Part shown: positions 33,301 to 42,509 of the stretch, piece after piece
Layout of the letters: every line of letters starts with the position of its first letter
How positions within the stretch are numbered: the stretch's first letter is position 1
Assembly: GCF_029223885.1 (NCBI RefSeq)
Contig: NZ_CP119409.1
Coordinates: 3,434,501 to 3,498,500, forward strand
Reading direction: 5' to 3'
Source of the DNA: Pararhizobium gei
GTDB taxonomy: Bacteria > Pseudomonadota > Alphaproteobacteria > Rhizobiales > Rhizobiaceae
Length of the DNA: 64,000 nucleotides
Notes under the pieces: model-generated
Database searches by the model: none
Seen by the model: only the letters and a program-made list of their open reading frames with translations
What the model was told of the DNA's origin: nothing
Position numbers and translations under genes: made by a program

Positions 33301-34095
33301 ATGAACTGGCGGCCCATTCTCTTTTCTGCATGCTGCACGGCCGCGTTACTTGCCGGTGGTCCAGCGATGGCGGCGGACGATCTTCTCGATGCACCGGAAA
33401 TCAGCATCGCCGCAGCAAAGGCGGGAGGCCAGGGCTTTTACCTGCGAGGAGATCTCGGTTACGCCCCCTGGACGGATGAGGGCGATGCATCGCTGCAGCT
33501 TTTTGACGGTGACACCTTCGACTTCAACGCCGATTCGAGCAAGCCATTCTCCGGATCCCTGGGCATAGGATATCAGATCAACGATATGGTCCGCGCCGAC
33601 CTGACCGGCGACTATTTCGACGGCCGTTTCGATGGCAGCGGTCAAGCGGATATCCCCTGCGCCGGCGAGGCGGCAGGCACATCGTGCGCGGGCGACCTGC
33701 GGGCCAGCTACAAAGCCGTCGGCGTCATGGCGAACGGCTATGTCGATTTGGCCACGGTTGCCGGACTGACCCCTTATGTCGGAGCCGGCCTTGGCGTAAC
33801 CCAGTTACGGTGGGACGATGTCGCACTGCGGACAGACTGCGTGACGGGCACCGCGGCCTGCTCGGGGGCCGCTCCGGTCGATCAGGCTTTCGACGGAGAA
33901 ACAAGCTGGCGTCTCACCTATGCGCTGATGGCCGGCGTGTCCTATGACATGACGGAGCGACTGAAGCTCGATGTCGGCTACCGCTATTCAAAGATCGGCG
34001 ATGGCGACATGTTTGCAAGGGGCGGCGTTGACGGACGCGACGACGGGCTTGGCCGTCACGAACTGCGTGCCGGGTTGCGTTTTTCGCTCTGGTAG
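33301..34095 (+). CDS. Outer membrane beta-barrel protein (RopB/Omp25-like)
   Basis: The 264-residue protein has a signal peptide (MNWRPILFSACCTAALLAGGPAMA) and an eight-stranded-type barrel pattern: GFYLRGDLGYAPW, LGIGYQINDMVRADLTGDYF, TPYVGAGLGVTQLRWDD, LTYALMAGVSYDMTERLKLDVGYRY and a terminal LRAGLRFSLW with the aromatic last residue required for barrel assembly. The second such gene at 42.5-43.3 kb shares TPYVGAG, TQ-x-RWD and LTYALMAG motifs, so the two are paralogues. The four internal cysteines (CAGEAAGTSCAG, DCVTGTAAC) are arranged in two pairs. Function is presumably structural or protective. Confidence 0.85.
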   Translation: MNWRPILFSACCTAALLAGGPAMAADDLLDAPEISIAAAKAGGQGFYLRGDLGYAPWTDEGDASLQLFDGDTFDFNADSSKPFSGSLGIGYQINDMVRADLTGDYFDGRFDGSGQADIPCAGEAAGTSCAGDLRASYKAVGVMANGYVDLATVAGLTPYVGAGLGVTQLRWDDVALRTDCVTGTAACSGAAPVDQAFDGETSWRLTYALMAGVSYDMTERLKLDVGYRYSKIGDGDMFARGGVDGRDDGLGRHELRAGLRFSLW

Positions 34096-34162
34096 GCGAA
34101 CGCTTCGTAGGCCGGCCGAACCTGGAAGCGCCAGAAATCTTTCTGCAAGCGACACAAGCATC

Positions 34163-34191
34163 TTGACATCCTTCCGGTCCCGCCATATCCA
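34163..34191 (+). promoter_or_regulatory. serC promoter
   Basis: TTGACA (34163-34168), a 17-base spacer and TATCCA (34186-34191) form a near-consensus sigma-70 promoter. Transcription should begin near 34198, leaving a leader of about 50 bases that carries two hairpins. Confidence 0.65.
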
Positions 34192-34197
34192 CCGGAG

Positions 34198-34247
34198 CAG
34201 GCCACCTCTCCCTAACGAGAGGCTTTCTATCTGGAAGGATAGCTCAG
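34198..34247 (+). ncRNA. serC leader RNA motif
   Basis: The leader folds into hairpin 1 cctctc/gagagg (34205-34210 with 34217-34222) with a loop cctaac, then cttt, then hairpin 2 ctatc/gatag (34227-34231 with 34238-34242) whose loop holds the GGAAGG ribosome site. This order and position directly before serC match the serC RNA motif described in alphaproteobacteria, thought to control serine synthesis genes. The ligand of that motif is not established to my knowledge. Folding of hairpin 2 would hide the ribosome site. Confidence 0.6.
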
Positions 34248-35426
34248 ATGACGACACCTGCCACGCCGGAATTGCGTCCGGCAAACACCCATTTTTCTTC
34301 TGGCCCTTGCTCGAAGCGTCCCGGTTGGTCGCTCGACGCGCTCTCTGATGCAGCCCTAGGTCGCTCGCATCGCGCCAAGGTCGGCAAGGCCAAACTCAAA
34401 CAAGCCATCGACCTCACACGCGAAGTTCTGCAGGTTCCCGCAGACTACCGCATCGGCATCGTCCCGGCGTCCGACACCGGCGCCGTCGAAATGGCGTTGT
34501 GGTCGCTGCTCGGCCAGCGCGGCGTCGATATGGTCGCCTGGGAAAGCTTCGGCTCCGGCTGGGTTTCCGATGTCGTCAAGGAACTGAAGCTTCCCGACAT
34601 ACGGAAATTCGTGGCCGATTACGGCAAGATCGTCGATTTCGCCCAGATCGATTTCGACCGCGATGTCGTCTTCACCTGGAACGGCACAACCTCGGGCGTC
34701 CGTGTACCGAACGCCGATTTCATCCCGGCAGACCGCAAGGGCCTGACGATCTGTGATGCGACGTCCGCCGCCTTTGCGCAGGACCTCGATTTTGCGAAGC
34801 TCGATGTCGTTACTTTCTCCTGGCAGAAGGTTCTTGGCGGAGAAGGCGCGCATGGCATCCTCATTCTCAGCCCGCGTGCTGTCGAGCGTCTGGAAAGCTA
34901 TGAACCATCCTGGCCGCTGCCGAAGATCTTCCGCATGACCAAGGGCGGCAAGATCATCGAAGGCATCTTTCAGGGCGAGACGATCAACACCCCCTCGATG
35001 CTCTGCGTCGAGGATTATATCGATGCGCTTGTCTGGGCAAAGTCGCTGGGTGGCCTCAAGGCGCTGATCGCACGGGCAGATGCCAACGCGCAGGCCATCG
35101 AGGATTTTGTCGCAAAAACGGACTGGATCGCCAACCTCGCAGTCGATCCGGCCACACAGTCCAACACGTCGGTTTGCCTGAAGATCGTTGACGCCGACAT
35201 CGCTGCTCTCGATCCTGCCGGACAGGACGCCTTTGCCAAGGGCATGGTCGCACTTCTCGAAAAGCAGGGTGTAGCTCACGACATTGGCGCCTATCGCGAT
35301 GCCCCCTCCGGCTTCCGTATCTGGGCTGGCGCCACCATTGAGACGTCGGATCTTGAGGCATTGATGCCCTGGTTCGACTGGGCCTTCGCGACGCAGAAGG
35401 CGACGCTTTCACAGGCTGCGGCCTGA
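34248..35426 (+). CDS. serC: Phosphoserine aminotransferase
   Basis: The 392-residue PLP enzyme converts 3-phosphohydroxypyruvate to phosphoserine using glutamate. It has the N-terminal [13 protein letters not shown], the [12 protein letters not shown] substrate region, [12 protein letters not shown] and the PLP-binding Lys in [14 protein letters not shown]. This longer form is the alphaproteobacterial type. serA follows 77 bases downstream in the same direction, so the pathway's first two enzymes form one operon. Expression is probably set by the leader hairpins just before the ATG. Confidence 0.95.
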   Translation: MTTPATPELRPANTHFSSGPCSKRPGWSLDALSDAALGRSHRAKVGKAKLKQAIDLTREVLQVPADYRIGIVPASDTGAVEMALWSLLGQRGVDMVAWESFGSGWVSDVVKELKLPDIRKFVADYGKIVDFAQIDFDRDVVFTWNGTTSGVRVPNADFIPADRKGLTICDATSAAFAQDLDFAKLDVVTFSWQKVLGGEGAHGILILSPRAVERLESYEPSWPLPKIFRMTKGGKIIEGIFQGETINTPSMLCVEDYIDALVWAKSLGGLKALIARADANAQAIEDFVAKTDWIANLAVDPATQSNTSVCLKIVDADIAALDPAGQDAFAKGMVALLEKQGVAHDIGAYRDAPSGFRIWAGATIETSDLEALMPWFDWAFATQKATLSQAAA

Positions 35427-35433
35427 CCGGCAG

Positions 35434-35459
35434 ATGCCGCGCCTTTGTCGGCGCGGTAT
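35434..35459 (+). repeat. Intercistronic hairpin between serC and serA
   Basis: A stem of about 10 bp (atgccgcgcc 35434-35443 with ggcgcggtat 35450-35459, one G-T pair) with a 6-base loop lies 8 bases after serC. A pyrimidine-rich run follows (tcccatcccctttccattttt). It may reduce read-through into serA or protect the serC message. Confidence 0.5.
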
Positions 35460-35503
35460 TCCCATCCCCTTTCCATTTTTGACGAACCCAATGGAGGCCT
35501 CCC

Positions 35504-37099
35504 ATGGCACCGCGCGTACTCGTATCCGACGAACTCTCCGAAACCGCCGTCCAGATTTTCCGCGATCGGGGCGTGGACGTCGATTTCCAGCCGCAACTCG
35601 GCAAGGACAAGGACAAACTTGCCGAAATCATCGGCAATTATGACGGTCTTGCGATCCGCTCCGCCACCAAGGCGACGGAAAAGCTGATTGCGGCTGCGAC
35701 CAATCTCAAGGTTATCGGCCGCGCCGGTATCGGCGTCGACAATGTCGATATCCCGGCCGCCTCGCGCCGTGGCATCATCGTCATGAACACGCCGTTCGGA
35801 AACTCGATCACCACCGCGGAACACGCCATTGCACTGATGTTTGCCGTCGCCCGGCAATTGCCGCAAGCCGATACGTCCACCCAGGCCGGCAAGTGGGAAA
35901 AATCGAAATTCATGGGCGTCGAGATCACCGGCAAGACCCTCGGCGTCATCGGCGCCGGCAATATCGGCGGCATCGTCTGCGCGCGCGCCATCGGCCTGAA
36001 GATGCATGTGCTGGCCTATGATCCCTTCCTGTCGAAGGAGCGGGCCGAGGAAATGGGCGTGACCAAGGTCGAACTGGACGAATTGCTGGCCCAGTCCGAT
36101 TTCATCACCCTGCATGTGCCGATGACAGACAAGACGCGCGGTATACTCAACCGTGAAGCGCTTGCAAAGACGAAGCCCGGCGTGCGGATCATCAATTGCG
36201 CTCGCGGCGGTCTGGTGGACGAGGCAGCCCTTGCCGACGCCATCAAGTCAGGTCATGTCGCCGGCGCCGGCTTCGACGTGTTCGAAGTCGAGCCCGCAAA
36301 GGAAAGCCCGCTTTTCGGCCTGCCGAATGTCGTCTGCACACCGCATTTGGGTGCTTCCACAACCGAGGCGCAGGAGAATGTGGCGCTTCAGGTTGCCGAG
36401 CAGATGTCCGACTACCTCGTCAAGGGCGCTGTATCCAACGCCATCAACATGCCTTCGATCACGGCAGAAGAAGCGCCGATCCTGAAGCCCTTCATTCGGC
36501 TTGCGGACGTTCTCGGGGCGTTTGTCGGCCAGGTGACGGAAAGCGCCATCAAGGAAATCGAAATCCTTTACGACGGCTCGACCGCCGCAATGAACACCAA
36601 GGCACTGACGAGTGCAGCACTAGCCGGGCTGATCCGCAGCCAGGTTTCCGACGTCAACATGGTGTCCGCACCTGTGATGATCAAGGAAAAGGGTATCATC
36701 CTGTCCGAGGTCAAGCGCGACAAGTCGGGCGTCTTCGACGGCTATATCAAGCTGACGGTTACAACCGGAAACCAGAGCCGTTCGATCGCCGGGACAGTCT
36801 TTTCGGATGGCAAGCCGCGCTTCATCCAGATCAAGGACATCAATCTGGATGCCGATGTCGGCAACCACATGATCTACATCACCAACACCGACGTTCCCGG
36901 CATGATCGGTTTTATCGGCATGACACTCGGCGATGCCGGCGTCAACATCGCCAACTTCCAGCTCGGCCGTGCCCAAGCCGGATCGGACGCGATCGCGCTG
37001 CTTTATGTCGATGGTCCGGTGTCGGATGAGGTTCTGGACAAGCTGCGGGCGAATGCTGCAATCCGCCAGGCCAAGCTCCTGACCTTCAACGTCGAATGA
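35504..37099 (+). CDS. serA: D-3-phosphoglycerate dehydrogenase
   Basis: The 531-residue enzyme oxidises 3-phosphoglycerate, the first step of serine synthesis. The NAD-binding motif is VIGAGNIGGIVCARAIG, the catalytic Arg is in INCARGGLVDE and the His in VCTPHLGASTTEA. The chain continues through the ASB intervening domain to a C-terminal ACT domain (NTDVPGMIGFIGMTLGDAG) that senses serine. This long form matches the type found in many alphaproteobacteria. It follows serC. A hairpin at 37123-37155 follows. Confidence 0.97.
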   Translation: MAPRVLVSDELSETAVQIFRDRGVDVDFQPQLGKDKDKLAEIIGNYDGLAIRSATKATEKLIAAATNLKVIGRAGIGVDNVDIPAASRRGIIVMNTPFGNSITTAEHAIALMFAVARQLPQADTSTQAGKWEKSKFMGVEITGKTLGVIGAGNIGGIVCARAIGLKMHVLAYDPFLSKERAEEMGVTKVELDELLAQSDFITLHVPMTDKTRGILNREALAKTKPGVRIINCARGGLVDEAALADAIKSGHVAGAGFDVFEVEPAKESPLFGLPNVVCTPHLGASTTEAQENVALQVAEQMSDYLVKGAVSNAINMPSITAEEAPILKPFIRLADVLGAFVGQVTESAIKEIEILYDGSTAAMNTKALTSAALAGLIRSQVSDVNMVSAPVMIKEKGIILSEVKRDKSGVFDGYIKLTVTTGNQSRSIAGTVFSDGKPRFIQIKDINLDADVGNHMIYITNTDVPGMIGFIGMTLGDAGVNIANFQLGRAQAGSDAIALLYVDGPVSDEVLDKLRANAAIRQAKLLTFNVE

Positions 37100-37122
37100 A
37101 GCGTTGAACCTATGTGAATATC

Positions 37123-37155
37123 CGGCACGCCACCTTTTGAAGCACTGGCGTGCCG
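37123..37155 (+). terminator. Hairpin after serA
   Basis: A 10-bp perfect stem (cggcacgcca 37123-37132 with tggcgtgccg 37146-37155) with a 13-base loop lies 24 bases after serA. No strong T-run follows. The rest of the 37100-37334 gap has no gene that I can support. Confidence 0.55.
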
Positions 37156-37334
37156 AACCGGCTTTCAGCCCACAGCGTTGCCGTCCCTCCATCTCCTGTG
37201 CAGCCGGCAATAGGGCAAGCCCGCCTGCTTATGGGAATGACGCCGGACCACGCTAGACAAGGCGCAGGCTTCCGACAGCGCCTGTCGACAGCAGCAGTTT
37301 CGTATGCCAGGCCATCGATCGTCGGAAAACCCTT

Positions 37335-38219
37335 TTACCCCTTCGGTCTTCCCCGCTCCGCAACCCCGATACCACCAAGCACCAGAAGCATCGCGATGAT
37401 GTGGAACGTCTGCAAATCCTCGCCAATCAGCGCGATCGACAACAGCGTGCCGAAGATCGGGATCGTGTTGATGAAAAGGCCGGCCCGGTTGGGGCCAATG
37501 AGTTCGACGCCCCGCACGTAGAGAATCTGCGCCATAAGCGAGGCAAGAAGTCCCGCATAGGCAATGATCGCCCATCCCGTCATATCCGGCCAGTTGACGT
37601 TTCCGCTCGAAAATTCCCACAGGACCAGGGGAAGACTGCTCAGCAAGGCACCGAAAGCAGAAACCGCTATCAGGCTTTTCCAGTGAATATCGGGCTTCCA
37701 CCTGAGCGCGACCGTATAGGCGGCATAGACGAGCACTGCGGCCAACATCAGTGCGTCGCCCCGGTTGAGCTGGAGGGACAGGAGCGTGCTCAGGTCGCCA
37801 TGCGAAGCGGTGAGCGCCACGCCGAACAGTGTCAGCGTAAACCCGGCAATCTGCGCAACCGAGATAGCTGTCCTGAATAGAGCGTAGTTCAAAACAAAGA
37901 TCACCATCGGAATGCCGGCCTGTTCAATGACGGCATTGATGGCGGTGGTATATTGAAGCGCGGAATAGAGGAAGGCGTTGAACGCGGTGAAGCCGATCGT
38001 GCCGTAGCTCAACAGCAGCAGCCAGTTTTTCCGAAGTGCCGGCAAGTCGCGACGCACTTGTGGCGCAGCGAAGATCAACAGCACGGTGCAGGCAATCACC
38101 CAGCGCAAACCGGTAAGCATCATGGGGCTGACATGGCCGACCGCCATTTTCCCGGCGACTGAATTTCCACCCCAGATCAGCGTTGTAATGCAAAGAATGA
38201 CATAAGCTTGAAGATTCAC
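37335..38219 (-). CDS. DMT-superfamily (EamA) transporter
   Basis: The 294-residue membrane protein has ten predicted hydrophobic segments in two EamA repeats (first repeat begins YVILCITTLIWGGNSVAGK, second begins LNRGDALMLAAVLVYAAYTVAL). The LIWGGN and ALRW-type motifs are characteristic. Such proteins export amino acids, purines or other small metabolites. Being next to the serine operon and purA hints at an amino acid or purine, but that is only position. The gene faces away from purA. Confidence 0.9.
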   Translation of the reverse strand: MNLQAYVILCITTLIWGGNSVAGKMAVGHVSPMMLTGLRWVIACTVLLIFAAPQVRRDLPALRKNWLLLLSYGTIGFTAFNAFLYSALQYTTAINAVIEQAGIPMVIFVLNYALFRTAISVAQIAGFTLTLFGVALTASHGDLSTLLSLQLNRGDALMLAAVLVYAAYTVALRWKPDIHWKSLIAVSAFGALLSSLPLVLWEFSSGNVNWPDMTGWAIIAYAGLLASLMAQILYVRGVELIGPNRAGLFINTIPIFGTLLSIALIGEDLQTFHIIAMLLVLGGIGVAERGRPKG

Positions 38220-38424
38220 GAGACGTCATTCCTTGCAATGCTGTTCGAGCCGATACCGATCCGCAGGCGCCTGAAGCTCTCCTGATATAGGCTAAACCGC
38301 GCAAATACCATGCAAAAAGCCGGGATGCAGTTGAAACGGGGTCGCTTTCTAAAAAACAAAACAGTATAGATGCGCGGGTTTGAAGACAGCGCTTTGCGAG
38401 CGCGTGGCAACGGGAAAGCTTTAG

Positions 38425-39723
38425 ATGACGAATGTCGTGGTGGTCGGTTCGCAATGGGGTGACGAAGGCAAAGGCAAAATTGTCGACTGGCTTTCGGAAC
38501 GTGCCGACATTGTCGTGCGCTTCCAGGGCGGTCACAATGCCGGCCATACACTGGTGATCGACGGCACCAGCTACAAGCTGTCGCTTCTGCCTTCGGGCGT
38601 CGTACGTCCAGGCAAACTTGCGGTCATCGGCAATGGCGTCGTCATCGATCCGCATGCCCTGATCGCCGAGATCGAAAAGCTCGACAAGCAGGGCGTGACG
38701 ATCACGCCGGAAAACCTGCGCATTGCCGATAACGCCACGCTGATCCTGTCGCTCCACAGGGAGCTTGACGGCATTCGCGAAGACGCGGCCTCCAACAGCG
38801 GCACCAAGATCGGCACGACACGCCGCGGCATCGGCCCGGCCTATGAGGACAAGGTCGGCCGCCGCGCCATCCGCGTCATGGATCTCGCCGATCTCGACAC
38901 GCTACCCGCCAAGGTCGACCGGCTGCTGACCCATCACAACGCGCTGCGCCGTGGGCTAGGCGAGGCGGAAGTCGGCCACGATGCAATCATGGCCGAGCTG
39001 TCGTCGATCGCCGCCCGTGTCCTGCCGTTCATGGATACCGTGTGGCTGCTGCTTGACCGTCATCGCCGCAAGGGCGCGCGTATCCTGTTCGAGGGCGCCC
39101 AAGGCACGCTGCTCGATATCGACCATGGCACGTATCCCTTCGTGACCTCGTCCAACACGGTGGCCGGGCAGGCCGCAGCCGGGTCGGGCATGGGGCCGGG
39201 TTCGCTCGGATATATTCTGGGGATCACCAAAGCCTATACCACGCGCGTCGGAGAAGGTCCGTTCCCGACTGAGCTTCATGACGAGATCGGCCAGTTCCTT
39301 GGTGAAAAGGGGCACGAGTTCGGCACCGTCACGGGACGAAAGCGGCGCTGCGGCTGGTTTGATGCGGCTCTTGTTCGCCAATCGGTCGCCACGAACGGCA
39401 TTACCGGCATTGCGCTGACCAAACTCGACGTGCTGGACGGCCTTGACGAGTTGAAGATCTGCGTCGGTTACACGCTCGACGGTATCGAGATCGATCACCT
39501 GCCGGCAAGCCAGGCCCAGCAGGCGCAGGCAAAGCCGGTTTATATAACGCTGGAAGGATGGAAGGAATCGACCGTCGGCGCCCGCAGCTGGGCAGCTCTT
39601 CCCGCCCAGGCAATCAAATATGTGCGCCAGGTGGAAGAACTGATCGGTGCGCCGGTCGCTCTTCTTTCGACCAGCCCGGAGCGTGACGATACGATACTTG
39701 TGACAGACCCGTTTGAGGATTAG
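38425..39723 (+). CDS. purA: Adenylosuccinate synthetase
   Basis: The 432-residue enzyme joins IMP and aspartate with GTP in AMP synthesis. The chain opens with [23 protein letters not shown], a standard PurA N-terminus holding the GTP/IMP-binding loop and catalytic Asp. Also visible are the His of [53 protein letters not shown] and the terminal TSPERDDTI. Length is normal. It is monocistronic as far as can be seen: the 205 bases upstream hold no gene. Confidence 0.98.
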   Translation: MTNVVVVGSQWGDEGKGKIVDWLSERADIVVRFQGGHNAGHTLVIDGTSYKLSLLPSGVVRPGKLAVIGNGVVIDPHALIAEIEKLDKQGVTITPENLRIADNATLILSLHRELDGIREDAASNSGTKIGTTRRGIGPAYEDKVGRRAIRVMDLADLDTLPAKVDRLLTHHNALRRGLGEAEVGHDAIMAELSSIAARVLPFMDTVWLLLDRHRRKGARILFEGAQGTLLDIDHGTYPFVTSSNTVAGQAAAGSGMGPGSLGYILGITKAYTTRVGEGPFPTELHDEIGQFLGEKGHEFGTVTGRKRRCGWFDAALVRQSVATNGITGIALTKLDVLDGLDELKICVGYTLDGIEIDHLPASQAQQAQAKPVYITLEGWKESTVGARSWAALPAQAIKYVRQVEELIGAPVALLSTSPERDDTILVTDPFED

Positions 39724-39783
39724 TCTTTAACCCAGGTCTAAGGGAATTTGGCGTGATTTCGCCAATTGAATGAGAAAGTTCTG

Positions 39784-42273
39784 ATGGCGGATTTTGTTGC
39801 AGTTATTCGAAGGACCGTCGATGGTCTGTCGGACAATGTTCCCGAGATGCGGACCAAGGTCTATGACAAGGCCCGTGGTGCCGTTCGCCGTCAGCTCGAA
39901 AATATGAAGCCTCGTCCATCGGACGAGATGATCGAACGCCAGATGACCAAGCTGGAAGCCGCGATCCGCGAGGTCGAGGATGACCACGCGGAAGCGCTTC
40001 CACCGTTGGAAGACGAGCCTGCAGCCGCCATTCCCGCCGCCACGGTACTTCCACCCGAACCCGTTGACACGCAGGTGCAGCCCGTTGCGGCGGAAAACGT
40101 GGCTCCGGCGGCGGAACTGGAACCAGAACCAGAGCGCGAACCTGACCCGGTAGTGGTTCCCGACGTCATGTCTGCCGAGCCCGCAAACGTCCCGGCCGAG
40201 GCGATCGACGAACCGTCGATCCCGCCCCAAGCAGAACCGGTTGCCGAGCAGCCGGACGAGGAACATCCGGTTGCAGAGGCAGAGCCGGTCGTGTCATCGA
40301 CTGAAGATGCAGCCGAAACGCCCCTGGCCGATGACCCGGCGACTGAGCAGCAAGCGGCCGAACCACTGGCGGAACATAGTCCGGTCGTTGCCGACGAGCC
40401 GGTTGACGCTGCCGCCGCCGAGGAGCCGGAATGGCAGCAGCCGGTGCAAGCGGTGGAAACTGCGGAAACTGGGGAGGCCATTGACCATCTTCCGGAGGCA
40501 GTGGATGTCCAGCCAGCCGACGAGGAGACTTATGTCGAGCCGCCTGTGGAAGTGCCGCCAGAGATTGGCTCTCAAGATGTTGGTACGATAGAGCAGCCCC
40601 CGCTCGAGGCCGCCCAGGACCGGCCAATGCCGCCGGCGACATCGGAATGGGAATTGCCGGAGTGGAACGATCCCGTACCGGTCTCCGCGCACAGCGAACC
40701 TGTTTTGACGGTGGTCGCCGACGAGGTGACGGTTGCGGAAGAGATCCCGGATCTGTCGAGCTATGAACCCGTGGAGACGGTAACCGTACTTGACGCCGAG
40801 GGCGAAGCACCGGCATCCGCCGGCGATCCGTCCCATTCCTGGTCCTGGGAGGAAACGGATCCATTTGCCCAGACTGCTGAACCCGTGGCTCCCGACAGCA
40901 GTGAGCCGGCAATCGCCGATTGGTCATGGCCGGTGGAAAAAGCAACGTCGGAACAGGCGGATCGACCGGCCGGTTCCGGTGGCGACAATTGGAGCGAGAT
41001 CGAGGAATTGCTTGCTCAGGGGACAGCGGCTTCGGCTGCCGGTGCCGCTGCGGCGTCCCGCGCCACCGGTTCTGTCGATACCGGAGTGGAGGTCGGATCG
41101 GCCCCCGCGCGGCCAATCTCCTACCGGGCGGAACCGAAGCCGTCCCGGTTCAATATCAAAGCCGTTGCGATCCTGCTCGTCGTCCTGCTTTTGATCACCG
41201 GCGGCGGTTATGCCTATTGGCAGAACAGAACGACAGTTGACAGCTGGGTTGCGTCCACGGTCGGTTCTTTGTCGGCAGAGCTTCCAGGACAGCAGGCTAC
41301 GGAACAGGCTCCGACGGAAAATGCGGGCAAGGACCTCGCCGTTCCGGAAACATCTCCGCAAACAACCCCCGAGACCGCAACGCCTTCAACTACCGATGTC
41401 GCTGCGCTCGACAGCGGCAATACGACCAAGTTTACCCAGCGGCTTAAGGCCGATGGCACGGAGATCGACGAGGGTCCGGCGGCCACGGCATCTGGCGCCG
41501 CAGCAGCTTCAGCGGAGGAAGGAAAGTCGGTCGCCGCTCAAACACAAGCCAGCCAGCCGCCCCAGGATGCCGCTCAGGCAAGTCCTGCCGTGCAGTCCAA
41601 TCCGACGACAACGCAAGCCGATCCCGCCGCGGGCGTGGAGCAGCCGGCGCAGACCGTTCCCGAGCAGCAGACCGCCGTCGATCCGGCCACGCAACAGATC
41701 CCGGCCGGTGCACAGAAAATGTTCCTGTACGAGGAGCGTCTCGGTCAATCGGCCCCGACGGCAATCGAAGGCAATGTCGCCTGGTCCGTGAAGGAAGAAT
41801 CGCCTGGCGACGATGCGAAGCCCGAGCCGGTGATCCAGGCGCAGATCAATGTGCCGGAACGCGGCCTGACGGCCTTGATGACGATCAAGCGCAATGCCGA
41901 CGCATCGCTCCCGGCGAGCCACGTCATCGAATTCGTCTTCTCACTGCCTGAGAACTTCGAGGGCGGCAGCATCGACAATGTTCAGCGTGTCTCGATGAAG
42001 CGGGCCGAACAGGAGCGTGGCGACCCGTTGATCGCCGTTCCGGCCAAGATCACCGATGATTTCCACATGATTGCTCTGAACGATTTCCCGGAAGCCGTGA
42101 CGACGAACACCGATCTTCTGCGCAACCGTAACTGGATCGACATACCGCTGACCTATCGCAACGGACGCCGGGCATTGCTGACCCTCGAAAAAGGCCCGGC
42201 CGGGACTGAGGCTTTCAACACGGCGATGCAGGCATGGAGCCTCGTCACCCCGGCGCGGGCCGCCGGCCAGTAA
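39784..42273 (+). CDS. Large Ala/Pro/Glu-rich membrane protein of unknown function
   Basis: The 829-residue protein has a short basic N-terminal segment (residues 1-60: FVAVIRRTVDGLSDN, RGAVRRQLENMKPRPSDEM) like other rhizobial homologues, about 380 residues of acidic low-complexity sequence rich in Ala, Pro, Glu and Val, a single membrane helix at about residues 461-478 (AVAILLVVLLLITGGGYAYW), a second low-complexity linker and a folded C-terminal domain from about residue 640 (KMFLYEERLGQSAPTAIEG, GLTALMTIKRNADASLP, NRNWIDIPLTYRNGRRALL). The long disordered part is therefore cytoplasmic or periplasmic depending on topology. No catalytic motif is seen. ATG at 39784 has GAGAAAG upstream; a TTG at 39766 is less likely. 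Confidence 0.8.
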   Translation: MADFVAVIRRTVDGLSDNVPEMRTKVYDKARGAVRRQLENMKPRPSDEMIERQMTKLEAAIREVEDDHAEALPPLEDEPAAAIPAATVLPPEPVDTQVQPVAAENVAPAAELEPEPEREPDPVVVPDVMSAEPANVPAEAIDEPSIPPQAEPVAEQPDEEHPVAEAEPVVSSTEDAAETPLADDPATEQQAAEPLAEHSPVVADEPVDAAAAEEPEWQQPVQAVETAETGEAIDHLPEAVDVQPADEETYVEPPVEVPPEIGSQDVGTIEQPPLEAAQDRPMPPATSEWELPEWNDPVPVSAHSEPVLTVVADEVTVAEEIPDLSSYEPVETVTVLDAEGEAPASAGDPSHSWSWEETDPFAQTAEPVAPDSSEPAIADWSWPVEKATSEQADRPAGSGGDNWSEIEELLAQGTAASAAGAAAASRATGSVDTGVEVGSAPARPISYRAEPKPSRFNIKAVAILLVVLLLITGGGYAYWQNRTTVDSWVASTVGSLSAELPGQQATEQAPTENAGKDLAVPETSPQTTPETATPSTTDVAALDSGNTTKFTQRLKADGTEIDEGPAATASGAAAASAEEGKSVAAQTQASQPPQDAAQASPAVQSNPTTTQADPAAGVEQPAQTVPEQQTAVDPATQQIPAGAQKMFLYEERLGQSAPTAIEGNVAWSVKEESPGDDAKPEPVIQAQINVPERGLTALMTIKRNADASLPASHVIEFVFSLPENFEGGSIDNVQRVSMKRAEQERGDPLIAVPAKITDDFHMIALNDFPEAVTTNTDLLRNRNWIDIPLTYRNGRRALLTLEKGPAGTEAFNTAMQAWSLVTPARAAGQ

Positions 42274-42509
42274 GGATTAGACAGGTACAGGATGGAGGTG
42301 TCTGTCCTGCAAGCCGAACTTCCGCTGTGGCGTTAACCTCAAGGGCAGGCGGAACGCAGCAGTGACCTGGAGTGCCACGCCCATATCTGATTCAATGAGA
42401 AAGGCCGAACCCTGCGCTACAGGATCCGGCCCTTGCATTGCACTGAACTGACCGCCCGACTTGCAAGAGTCTGGTTCTGACCAGACCCTAAACTTCGGAA
42501 GATGACATT

